Shown piece after piece: positions 24,754 through 32,737 of a stretch of DNA of 55,543 nucleotides; within the stretch, counting starts at the first letter, position 1, and every line of letters begins with the position of its first letter. Position numbers and translations under genes: made by a program. The notes beneath the pieces are model-generated. The model saw nothing but the letters and a program-made list of their open reading frames with translations. It searched no databases and was not told where the DNA came from. Location of the stretch: contig CALWJX010000009.1 of NCBI GenBank assembly GCA_944381085.1, positions 1-55,543 of the forward strand, read 5' to 3'. This DNA is from an uncultured Clostridia bacterium (GTDB lineage: Bacteria; Bacillota; Clostridia; Oscillospirales; CAG-272).

Positions 24754-25455
24754 TCAGTCGGCAAGCCTGAAACCTGCCGCGGCGGATACCGGAAGAGAAA
24801 ATACCATTGGATGTGCTCCCGACTCGTCCGAGTAAGCGGAAATCGCTTTCATAATTTCGTTTTTGATTTCTTTTTTTGCCACAATATATAAGATTTCTTT
24901 TTCGTCGGAAATAGTCATGCCGAAAAACACGTCGGTATCTGCCGACAGAGTTCCTTTGGCATGAATTATTGTGCCTCCGGTAGCGCCCGCTTCTCTTGCG
25001 AGCTTCATTATATTGTCGGTATTTCCTTTGCAGTAAATAGATATGATAAGTTCCATTTCCGGATTCCTTTCATTTGAGTTTTTTTCGTCGGATTTACCTT
25101 GTCCGATATCTTCCGGGGAAGCCGCGTTTTGCCCCTCGAATATATAGTCAAGCATTTTTCTTGAAGCGAAGCTTGAGAGTGGGACCGCGACAGAGATGCC
25201 TCTGTCGGGCAGGTCTATATTCATCCGGTGGGTAAGCGCGTCTGTCAGCTCATCCATTTTTTGTTTGGTAACTATATTCTGTATAAGAAATTTTTCGTTT
25301 TGCTCTATGCCTAATAAGTTGAGAGTCTCAGAGTTTGTGGTGCCGTTGCAAAAAGTGCAATAAATCGGAAAAGCCTTGCGTTCAAGAAAGAAATTGACAA
25401 ATTCCTTGGAATCGCTTCTTTTTGTAATAGTCAGCATCAGATATACAGGTTGCAT
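24754..25455 (-). CDS. Tandem PII-like (GlnB-type) regulatory protein
   Basis: A 233-residue protein that reads as two consecutive PII-like halves. Residues about 5-105 (YLMLTITKRSDSKEFVNFF...ISVAVPLSSF) and about 140-230 (MELIISIYCKGNTDNIMKLAREAGATGGTIIHAKG...ILYIVAKKEIKNEI) each show the ferredoxin-like pattern of PII trimers. The second half has GATGGTIIHAKG, matching the PII T-loop base. A charged linker joins them. PII proteins sense small molecules or nucleotides and often bind transporters. It is the last gene after a DUF1538 membrane protein, the usual genomic partner of such divergent PIIs. ATG 25455 is preferred over the TTG 12 bp upstream because AAAGGAT spacing suits it. Confidence 0.78.
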   Translation of the reverse strand: MQPVYLMLTITKRSDSKEFVNFFLERKAFPIYCTFCNGTTNSETLNLLGIEQNEKFLIQNIVTKQKMDELTDALTHRMNIDLPDRGISVAVPLSSFASRKMLDYIFEGQNAASPEDIGQGKSDEKNSNERNPEMELIISIYCKGNTDNIMKLAREAGATGGTIIHAKGTLSADTDVFFGMTISDEKEILYIVAKKEIKNEIMKAISAYSDESGAHPMVFSLPVSAAAGFRLAD

Positions 25456-25580
25456 AATAATCAACAATCCTTTCTTTGAGATCCGCGCCGCGGGCGCGGA
25501 TCATACGAGAAAAACATGTTTTAAAACAGTATATTATAAGTTATATCAAGTTCTTTAATGCCGAATATAACGGATAATAA

Positions 25581-27173
25581 TTACAGGTCTGTTTTGTCGT
25601 TGTCAAATTCAATGATTTCCGTGTCATATTCTTCGTCGGGCTTACCGTTGGTTTCATCAAGCTCGACTATATCGGAAATGGGTTCTTGGACGGTTTCGGC
25701 GGTCGACAGACTGCGGCGCAGCTTGATTTTGTATATCCAACCCACTATCTGTATGGAAATTGCGGGCGTCATAGCCACAAGCGCTATTACTCCGAAGGCG
25801 TCTGTCATTACGTTTCCGCCGCTTGCCTCACATACTCCGACGGCGAGCGGAAGCAAGAATGTCGCGGTCATTGTTCCTGAGGCGACTCCGCCGGCGTCAA
25901 AAGCTATTGAGGTGAATATGCTCGGAACAATAAATGAAAGACCGACCGCTATCGCGTATCCCGCCACGATAAAGGGAAGCATAGAAATTCCGGTAAGGGC
26001 TCTTATCATCGCGATGCCGGTGGAGACAGCGACGCCGATTGCCATGGTGTTTGAAAGCAGCTTTGGGGGAATCATACCCGAGGTGGCAACTTCCGCCTGC
26101 TTTTCAAGCACCTGTACCGCAGGCTCGGCGCTTGTGATAAAATATCCCAGAATAATTCCTACCGGTACAATAAGCCACGGCCAGTCGCTTGACGCCATGG
26201 TTTTTCCTATATAACTTCCGACCGACATAAAGCCGACGTTGACACCGGTAAGAAACAAAACTATACCGATAAATGTGTAGAGCGCGCCTATGGAGATTTT
26301 TATAAGCTCGTTTTTCCCGAGCTTGCCCATGATAAGCTGAAACAGAAAGAAAAACAACAGTATTGGAACAAGACCCATTCCCACGTCAGCCATGTATTCG
26401 GGAAGCGAGGAAAGATATATTTGTCCCATTTCCTGAGAGTTTGTAAAGCTTTCGGCGATCTCGGGAACATATGTCGTATTGTCTATTCCCATAATGAGCC
26501 CGATTATCATAACGACGATAACGGGACCCATTGAACAGACCGACATAAGTCCGAAGCTGTTGTTGTTGCCGGATTTCTGCGACGATATGGCGGCAATACC
26601 GGCGCCGATGGACATTATGAACGGCACGGACATTGCGCCAGTGGTTACGCCTCCGGCGTCAAACGCGACGGGCAGGAATGCCGGGTCCACAAAGAAAGCC
26701 ATAATTAATATTATCCCGTATCCGACAAGCAAAATGTATTTTAATTTGATGTTGAAGATGATCTGAATGATCGCCACGGCGAGAAACAGACCCACGCCCA
26801 GCGAAACGGCTATCACAAACAGAGTTGTGTCGATAGGAGTATAGCCCGCAAGTACCTGAAGATCGGGCTCGGAAGCGGTAATAAGAATACCCACCATTAC
26901 GGCGATCAGTATGATAAGCGGTATTTTTCTTGACGATGTAAGCTTTGTGCCGATATATGTTCCCATCTGAGTCATTGACGTATCGGCGCCCAGTGAAAAC
27001 AGACCTATTCCGACGGTCATGAGTATTGCGCCGATAAAAAACGAGATAAATATATCGTTTGGCAGCGGACATATGGTGAACGACAGCAAAAGCACTATCA
27101 GGGTAATCGGCATAATTGACAGCAAAGCTTCCTTTACTTTGTCAATTAAATTGGTGTTTCTTATTAATTTCAT
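25581..27173 (-). CDS. Integral membrane transporter with two fused DUF1538 (UmpAB-like) domains
   Basis: A 530-residue polytopic membrane protein with a clear internal duplication. Both halves contain an ITASEPDLQVLA / ITSAEPAVQVLE motif and an AFDAGGVTTGAMS / AFDAGGVASGTMT motif, each followed by a hydrophobic segment. DUF1538 proteins UmpA and UmpB of Halomonas have been reported as a two-component Na+(Li+,K+)/H+ antiporter; here both units are on one chain. Acidic, non-hydrophobic residues fill the last 50 positions. The substrate is not proven. No good ribosome binding site precedes ATG 27173. The next gene on the strand is the tandem PII-like protein, probably its regulator; the upstream gene is a GH127-like enzyme 56 bp away. 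Confidence 0.85.
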   Translation of the reverse strand: MKLIRNTNLIDKVKEALLSIMPITLIVLLLSFTICPLPNDIFISFFIGAILMTVGIGLFSLGADTSMTQMGTYIGTKLTSSRKIPLIILIAVMVGILITASEPDLQVLAGYTPIDTTLFVIAVSLGVGLFLAVAIIQIIFNIKLKYILLVGYGIILIMAFFVDPAFLPVAFDAGGVTTGAMSVPFIMSIGAGIAAISSQKSGNNNSFGLMSVCSMGPVIVVMIIGLIMGIDNTTYVPEIAESFTNSQEMGQIYLSSLPEYMADVGMGLVPILLFFFLFQLIMGKLGKNELIKISIGALYTFIGIVLFLTGVNVGFMSVGSYIGKTMASSDWPWLIVPVGIILGYFITSAEPAVQVLEKQAEVATSGMIPPKLLSNTMAIGVAVSTGIAMIRALTGISMLPFIVAGYAIAVGLSFIVPSIFTSIAFDAGGVASGTMTATFLLPLAVGVCEASGGNVMTDAFGVIALVAMTPAISIQIVGWIYKIKLRRSLSTAETVQEPISDIVELDETNGKPDEEYDTEIIEFDNDKTDL

Positions 27174-27229
27174 ATATTAAATCAACTTCATACTTTTTTT
27201 ATTTTGTTTTGAAATATATTTTGGAAATC

Positions 27230-29008
27230 TCAGACAGTGGGTATCCATGTCATAAATTCTCCGTCCGGAACCTGTTTGCCGGAGGACATATAGTCGGTGA
27301 ATATCACTTTTTTTCCGCCTATTGTCGCTTCGGCTATGAAAAAGCGACCGTCCGGTTTTGTGATTTTGAAATCTTCGGGAAGTTTTTTATCCAAAGGATA
27401 TACCAATTGTGAAAGCGCGTCATCCTGAGAAAGCAAAATTGCTCCGTATGTATATGCCTCAAAATTGTCTCCTTTTCTGTTGGAACCCAACGGTGCGTCA
27501 TGGCGCACTACGGGGATTGAAAATCTGACCTTCAGCACGCTTTCGCTGTGGCTTTTGCACGGTATATTTGCATATTGCCCGGGAGTGCCGTGTATTTCTC
27601 GGTCAGGCAATTGAACCGAAAATTCCGTTGTCCATCCGGGAACCCGCAGAGAAAGGACGATATTCCGGTCGCTTTTGTTGAGCAGATTTACCACGGCTTT
27701 TCCTTCTGCCGGGTAATCGCTTATCACTTCTATTCTTACGGAGTCGTCTTCGTATTTCAGGCTTTCGTAAAAGTTGAGCGCGTAGCCCTCCTCACCCGAC
27801 ATCAAAGCCGTCTGTGTAAACATGGCAAGCCCGGTAGGACCGTTCGCGGTACAGCATGACAGATCGAATCCGTTTATATTAAAGGAATAATTTACTTTGG
27901 AGTTTCGTTTCCCGTTAAAGCGCGGAAAATACTCAAAAAATCCGCCGTCCGGTCTGATTGCCCCGAGTATGGCGTTGTAAAGACTGCACTCTATGGCGTC
28001 CGCGTATTTGGGGTCGCCCGTCGCTTTGAGAAGATTGAAAGAAAGCCTCATCCAATAGACGGTGACGCAGGTTTCCATCATCAAATCTATGTCGGGGTTT
28101 GTCTGCTCTTTTGCGGTGAGATTCCACTGTTCTCCGGTTCCGGGTCCCAGGTTGTACGGCGCGTCCGCTCCTCCGGAGCCCAGCAGGGTTATTTCCTCTT
28201 CCTTTACTTTATCCCAGAAAGCAACAGCGGTTCTGAGCGCGTCGGCGTCCCCTGTGGCGCGGTAATATTCCACAAGTCCCTCGAAGCACGACATCATTTC
28301 GTATGCTTTGGCTATGCTTTCCTTGGGATTTCCGTTATTGCCTATCATATACGGAGATTTACCGTTTTTAATAGCTTCAAAAATATTTTCACGTGAGCAG
28401 GCGCCGCTTTCGATTATATATTTGCCGAAATCGAGCAATTCTTTGTCCTTTGTGTACATATAGGTGCGCATAATCACTTCAAGGATTGATGAGGATTCGA
28501 TTCCGCAAAATGCCCACCCGGTCTGTGTAATCGGCGTCTTCGGAGGCAGACCGACCTGTGACGCGGTGTAAAGAGCGAGTTTTCGCGCGGCGTTCAGGGC
28601 GGCTGCGGAGCCGGTCGCTTCATAATACGCCAACAGTCCCATCAAAGCGTATTTGCGCTCCCAAAGGTCGGAGCCGCACGACCCGTTGGGCTGTTTTTCT
28701 TTCGGGACGGTTGAAAGGTCTCCGTCCTCTTTTTGGATCGAGATCATATCGTTTGCCGCGTCGTCGATTATTTTGCGCAGCCCGGCGTCCTGAGTGTAAC
28801 TGTATATCATGCAGGATGCTCGCATGATTTTTCCCCAGAATTCCCCTGTCGCAAACATGTCGGCTTTGTTTCTGAAGTAATCCGCAAGCGCGCGCATGTC
28901 AATAACCTTCAGTATGTTTTCCGAAATCAGTTTGATTTGGCTGTCGAATATTCCGTCGGTTTTGAGAAGTTTGGCGTCTATCACATTCAGTTTATTCTGT
29001 GCTTTCAT
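27230..29008 (-). CDS. GH127-like (DUF1680) glycoside hydrolase, beta-L-arabinofuranosidase type
   Basis: A 592-residue protein without a signal peptide, so cytoplasmic. It has the (alpha/alpha)6 barrel pattern of GH127/DUF1680, with conserved GWAFCGIESSS, METCVTVYWMRLSFNLLKATGDPKYADAIECSLYNAILG and DLSCCTANGP. The ETC and the CC pair correspond to the zinc-ligand Glu/Cys and the catalytic cysteine region of the characterised beta-L-arabinofuranosidase HypBA1. The C-terminal half is beta-sandwich-like. The exact sugar is unknown. ATG 29020 abuts the AAAGG, so ATG 29008 (MKAQNKLN) is preferred. It has its own promoter and is the first gene of the strand segment leading to DUF1538 and PII. Confidence 0.85.
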   Translation of the reverse strand: MKAQNKLNVIDAKLLKTDGIFDSQIKLISENILKVIDMRALADYFRNKADMFATGEFWGKIMRASCMIYSYTQDAGLRKIIDDAANDMISIQKEDGDLSTVPKEKQPNGSCGSDLWERKYALMGLLAYYEATGSAAALNAARKLALYTASQVGLPPKTPITQTGWAFCGIESSSILEVIMRTYMYTKDKELLDFGKYIIESGACSRENIFEAIKNGKSPYMIGNNGNPKESIAKAYEMMSCFEGLVEYYRATGDADALRTAVAFWDKVKEEEITLLGSGGADAPYNLGPGTGEQWNLTAKEQTNPDIDLMMETCVTVYWMRLSFNLLKATGDPKYADAIECSLYNAILGAIRPDGGFFEYFPRFNGKRNSKVNYSFNINGFDLSCCTANGPTGLAMFTQTALMSGEEGYALNFYESLKYEDDSVRIEVISDYPAEGKAVVNLLNKSDRNIVLSLRVPGWTTEFSVQLPDREIHGTPGQYANIPCKSHSESVLKVRFSIPVVRHDAPLGSNRKGDNFEAYTYGAILLSQDDALSQLVYPLDKKLPEDFKITKPDGRFFIAEATIGGKKVIFTDYMSSGKQVPDGEFMTWIPTV

Positions 29009-29079
29009 TTTGTTTGCCATCCTTTCGGCTTATTTTATCCCGGTTGCCGTTGCACGAGATATTTATGGTTATTTATTTT

Positions 29080-29108
29080 ATTATACTATAAAAGAATTTG
29101 TTTGTAAA
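29080..29108 (-). promoter_or_regulatory. SigA-type promoter for the GH127-like gene
   Basis: On the minus strand TTTACA (29103-29108), 17 bp, TATAAT (29080-29085). The leader is about 70 nt. It is divergent from the glyS promoter. Confidence 0.78.
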
Positions 29109-29188
29109 GCATTTTAAAAAAATAATTTTTATAAACTTTTAATTTAAAATAAAACAAAAAGTTGTAAATCCGTATTGCGTTGCACCTC

Positions 29189-29217
29189 TTGACAACTTCG
29201 TATAAATATGTTATAAT
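29189..29217 (+). promoter_or_regulatory. SigA-type promoter for glyS
   Basis: TTGACA (29189-29194), 17 bp, TATAAT (29212-29217), 84 bp before the glyS ATG. The leader is too short for a complete T-box and none is seen. Confidence 0.85.
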
Positions 29218-29300
29218 ATGACAGGTTTAAAACGTGTTTCTGAATATGGTTTATTTGTGATTTTTACAGACGATTAACGGAAAGGTTCGGTCAACTTTTT

Positions 29301-30698
29301 ATGAAAAATTCGGAAAAAACAATGGATAAAATCGTTGCCCTGTGCAAGACGAGGGGCTTTATTTTTCCCGGCTCCGAAATATACGGGGGGCTTGCCAATT
29401 CATGGGATTACGGCCCGCTTGGCGTTGAATTCAAAAACAATGTAAAAAAAGCCTGGTGGGAAAAGTTTGTAAGGCAGTGTAAATACAATGTGGGGCTTGA
29501 CAGCGCCATTATAATGAATCCGCAGACATGGGTGGCGTCGGGTCACTTGGGCGGATTTTCCGACCCGCTTATGGACTGCAAGGTTTGTCATGCGCGGCAC
29601 CGGGCGGACAAGCTCATTGAAGATTATGCTTATCAGAATAATCTCGACGTCAATCCGGCGGGCTGGAGCGACGATGAAATGTACGGTTATATCAAAGACA
29701 ACCATATAGCCTGCCCTGACTGCGGAAGCTGTGACTTTACCGGGATCAGAAAATTCAACCTTATGTTTAAAACTTTCATAGGTGTTACGGAGGACTCGTC
29801 AAATACGGTATATCTGCGTCCTGAAACCGCCCAGGGAATATTTGTGCAGTTCAAGAATGTGGCAAGAACGACGAGAAAAAAACTGCCTTTCGGCGTGGGT
29901 CAGATAGGAAAGTCTTTCAGAAATGAAATAACCCCCGGAAACTTTGTGTTCAGAACCAGAGAATTTGAGCAGATGGAGCTGGAGTTTTTCTGCAAGCCCG
30001 GAACCGATATGGAATGGTTCAAATACTGGAGAGGCTACTGCGAGAAATTTTTGCTTGACCTGGGCATGACAAAGGAAAATATAAGACTCAGAGACCACAG
30101 CCCGGAGGAGCTTTGCTTCTATTCAAAGGGAACTACCGATATAGAATTTCTTTTCCCGTTCGGCTGGGGAGAGCTGTGGGGAATAGCCGACCGCACGGAT
30201 TATGACCTCAAACAGCATCAGACTACAAGCGGAGAGTCTATGGAGTATTTTGACCCGGAGACTAATGAGAAGTATATACCTTACGTGATTGAGCCGTCGT
30301 TGGGCGCCGACCGTGTGGCGCTCGCGTTCCTGTGCGACGCTTACGATGAGGAAGTTATAGACAGTGAAAAGAACGACGTGCGTACCGTGCTTCATTTGCA
30401 TCCCGCGCTTGCTCCTGTGAAAGCGGCGGTTTTGCCTCTTTCCAAAAAGCTTTCCGAAAACGCCGAGAAAATATATCTTGAACTTTCCAAATATTACAAT
30501 GTGGAATTTGACGAAACGGGGTCTATCGGAAAGAGATACCGCCGTCAGGACGAGATAGGCACTCCCGTGTGCATAACCTATGACTTTGAGTCCGAGAACG
30601 ACGGCTGTGTTACTGTCCGCGACAGAGACAGCATGAAGCAGGAGAGAATTCCGGTCGGCGAACTGAAAGCTTATATTGATAAGCTGATTGATTTTTGA
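29301..30698 (+). CDS. glyS: Glycyl-tRNA synthetase, dimeric alpha2 type
   Basis: A class II aminoacyl-tRNA synthetase that charges tRNA-Gly. The 465-residue single-chain form is the alpha2 (eukaryote/archaea-like) type, not the alpha2-beta2 GlyQ/GlyS type. Signatures are [47 protein letters not shown], motif 2 [26 protein letters not shown] and motif 3 [14 protein letters not shown], then an anticodon-binding domain ending RDSMKQERI. The start ATG 29301 follows GGAAAGG at a longish 15 nt. It stands alone behind its own promoter; a terminator follows after about 130 bp. Confidence 0.96.
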   Translation: MKNSEKTMDKIVALCKTRGFIFPGSEIYGGLANSWDYGPLGVEFKNNVKKAWWEKFVRQCKYNVGLDSAIIMNPQTWVASGHLGGFSDPLMDCKVCHARHRADKLIEDYAYQNNLDVNPAGWSDDEMYGYIKDNHIACPDCGSCDFTGIRKFNLMFKTFIGVTEDSSNTVYLRPETAQGIFVQFKNVARTTRKKLPFGVGQIGKSFRNEITPGNFVFRTREFEQMELEFFCKPGTDMEWFKYWRGYCEKFLLDLGMTKENIRLRDHSPEELCFYSKGTTDIEFLFPFGWGELWGIADRTDYDLKQHQTTSGESMEYFDPETNEKYIPYVIEPSLGADRVALAFLCDAYDEEVIDSEKNDVRTVLHLHPALAPVKAAVLPLSKKLSENAEKIYLELSKYYNVEFDETGSIGKRYRRQDEIGTPVCITYDFESENDGCVTVRDRDSMKQERIPVGELKAYIDKLIDF

Positions 30699-30829
30699 TG
30701 TGGCTTTGCTCTTTGATTGATGTTTATTGGAAGGCGTAAGAGTCTGATAGCGTGGTTCCTTGTAGGTCAAGCCATTGAGTTGATGCGCGGTTAAAGTTTT
30801 GGTCAGACTTTTTTAAAAGCTTGTGGGGT

Positions 30830-30859
30830 CAAGGGCGAATAGCCCTTGTCTCTTTTTTT
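30830..30859 (+). terminator. Intrinsic terminator after glyS
   Basis: CAAGGGC (30830-30836), 5-nt loop, GCCCTTG (30842-30848), then TCTCTTTTTTT. It separates glyS from the yicC promoter. The preceding 130 bp hold no gene. Confidence 0.85.
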
Positions 30860-30890
30860 GGACAAATTCACTGTAAAGTGTAAAAAACTC

Positions 30891-30919
30891 TTGACATTTT
30901 GCCTTGAATGTATTACAAT
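30891..30919 (+). promoter_or_regulatory. Promoter of the yicC-remA-rpoZ-priA block
   Basis: TTGACA (30891-30896), 17 bp, TACAAT (30914-30919), 46 bp before the yicC ATG. It is probably the main promoter of the long housekeeping cluster. Confidence 0.78.
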
Positions 30920-30965
30920 AATTATATATGCCCAAAATATAAACATAGCCGAGGAATTTATTTGA

Positions 30966-31853
30966 ATGTTTAAAAGTATGACGGCTTTCGGAAGATTTAA
31001 GGACGTGGTGGGGAACAGGGAAATTACGGTAGAGATAAAGTCAGTCAACAGCCGTTATTTTGAGTGCCAGACCAGACTTCCGAGAGCGTATTCTCATCTG
31101 GAGCAAAGAATAAAGCCGTATTTTATATCCAGAGGAGTTTCAAGAGGAAAAACAGAGGTAAATGTCACGGTAAACGGCGAGTGTGCCGACCGGGAGGATA
31201 TAGAGCTTAACCGTACATTTGCCGAAAAATATATTTCCGTACTCAGACAGCTGAAAAATGAGTTTAGTCTTTCGGGAGAGATCAGCGTTTCCGACGTCGC
31301 GAAGAATCAGGATGTTTTTTTGTTTGTAAAGCCCGAACCCGATGAGGAAAATGACTGGAATGACCTGCTTTCTGTTCTGTCGGTTGCCGTGGACAAATTT
31401 TTAGACAGCAGAAAACAGGAGGGGGAGCGGATAGAACTTGATATTTCCGAAAAGCTGAAAAATCTCAGGCAAATCGAAAACAATATAAAATCTCTTTCAT
31501 ACTCGGAGATTGAAGGCTACAGAAAGACCTTGGAGGATAAGATTAAGGCGGTGCTCGCCGACAACAGTATAACTGTCGATGAAAGCCGGATACTTACCGA
31601 ATGCGCAATATTTGCAGACAGGGTGTCTGTTGACGAGGAACTTGTAAGGCTTGAGTCTCATTTCTGCGCTTTTGAGGATTTTTTGCTTTCAGGCGAGCCT
31701 GTCGGAAGAAGCCTCGACTTTTTGCTTCAGGAAATTAACCGTGAGATCAATACAATAGGCTCAAAGTGTTCAAACGCGGAAATTTCCCATCTTGTTGTGG
31801 AATTCAAAACCGAGACCGAGAAAATAAGAGAGCAGATACAGAATATTGAGTAA
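30966..31853 (+). CDS. yicC: YicC/YloC-type endoribonuclease
   Basis: A 295-residue YicC-family protein with the typical start MFKSMTAFGR, the EIKSVNSRYFE segment and the C-terminal GRSLDFLLQEINREINTIGSKC and ISHLVVEFKTETEKIREQIQNIE. E. coli YicC is an RNA endonuclease that promotes decay of the small RNA RyhB; B. subtilis YloC has comparable activity. It is the first gene of the cluster, 30 bp before remA, as in B. subtilis. Confidence 0.93.
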   Translation: MFKSMTAFGRFKDVVGNREITVEIKSVNSRYFECQTRLPRAYSHLEQRIKPYFISRGVSRGKTEVNVTVNGECADREDIELNRTFAEKYISVLRQLKNEFSLSGEISVSDVAKNQDVFLFVKPEPDEENDWNDLLSVLSVAVDKFLDSRKQEGERIELDISEKLKNLRQIENNIKSLSYSEIEGYRKTLEDKIKAVLADNSITVDESRILTECAIFADRVSVDEELVRLESHFCAFEDFLLSGEPVGRSLDFLLQEINREINTIGSKCSNAEISHLVVEFKTETEKIREQIQNIE

Positions 31854-31883
31854 GTCTTCTGCGTCATATGAGAGGATTAATAT

Positions 31884-32156
31884 ATGAAATTTATTAATAT
31901 AGGGTACGGAAACATGGTGGCGGCGGAGCGCATAGTGGCGCTTGTCAGTCCGGATTCCGCGCCGATTAAAAGAATCATACAGGATGCCAAGGATGCCGGA
32001 AGAGTAATAGACGTAACCTGCGGGAGAAAGACCAGGGCGGTTATTATTACCGATTCTGATCATGTAATACTTTCCGCGCTTCAGTGCGAGACGGTGGCAA
32101 ACAGACTTTACGATGACAGTATAGCGGATGACGATGAGGAAGACGCCGAAAACTGA
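31884..32156 (+). CDS. remA: RemA-type DNA-binding regulator (DUF370)
   Basis: A 90-residue DUF370 protein with [28 protein letters not shown] and [25 protein letters not shown], very close to the family pattern. B. subtilis RemA activates biofilm matrix and osmoprotection genes and forms a ring that wraps DNA. It lies between yicC and rpoZ; in B. subtilis gmk would come next but is absent here. A short acidic tail ([10 protein letters not shown]) extends the usual C-terminus. Confidence 0.93.
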   Translation: MKFINIGYGNMVAAERIVALVSPDSAPIKRIIQDAKDAGRVIDVTCGRKTRAVIITDSDHVILSALQCETVANRLYDDSIADDDEEDAEN

Positions 32157-32247
32157 GGGCGATGACAGGATTAACGATTAAATATTATTATCATTAATTA
32201 TCCAATTTGCCCAGACAAAAAAACAAAACGCATAAGGGAGGTTAATT

Positions 32248-32679
32248 ATGCTTTATCCAACAATAGATGAGTTGACAAGAGGAAAATTCAATCGCTACGA
32301 GCTCTCTCTGGCGACCGCAAAGTGCGCGAGAATTATTACAAACGAGTATGTAAGACAAAGAGAAGAAGCGGAAAGAGCCGTGACGGGAAACAAGGAGACA
32401 GACAGACCTATCAATACTATGATTGACAGAGAATTGAGGGATGACAAGGCTGTTAAAATAGCCATTCGTAAAATATACGAGGGAGAATATATCATAGTAA
32501 GAAGACCGGACGGGTATTATGACCAATTAAGCGCCGAAGATGAAAACGCGGCTGCTGAGGGCGACGCCGTGTCGGAAATATCTGATGCAACGGATTTTTC
32601 CAACGAAACTGAAAACGAAGACGATGTAAAGGATGTAAATGATTCCGAAGACGACGGAGACGCGGAGAGGGAAGAGTAA
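32248..32679 (+). CDS. rpoZ: RNA polymerase omega subunit with acidic tail
   Basis: Omega stabilises the beta' subunit during polymerase assembly. The start MLYPTIDELTRGKFNRYELSLATAKCARII and the segment DDKAVKIAIRKIYEGEYII match omega. At 143 residues it is about twice the usual length; the extra part (about 90-143) is almost purely acidic and probably disordered. AAGGGAGG precedes ATG 32248. In B. subtilis, gmk precedes and coaBC follows; both are missing, and priA follows directly. Confidence 0.9.
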   Translation: MLYPTIDELTRGKFNRYELSLATAKCARIITNEYVRQREEAERAVTGNKETDRPINTMIDRELRDDKAVKIAIRKIYEGEYIIVRRPDGYYDQLSAEDENAAAEGDAVSEISDATDFSNETENEDDVKDVNDSEDDGDAEREE

Positions 32680-32737
32680 GTCGGATAATCATAGAAACGC
32701 GGCGGACTATAAATAAGTTTACGGTGAGGGTGGTTTT

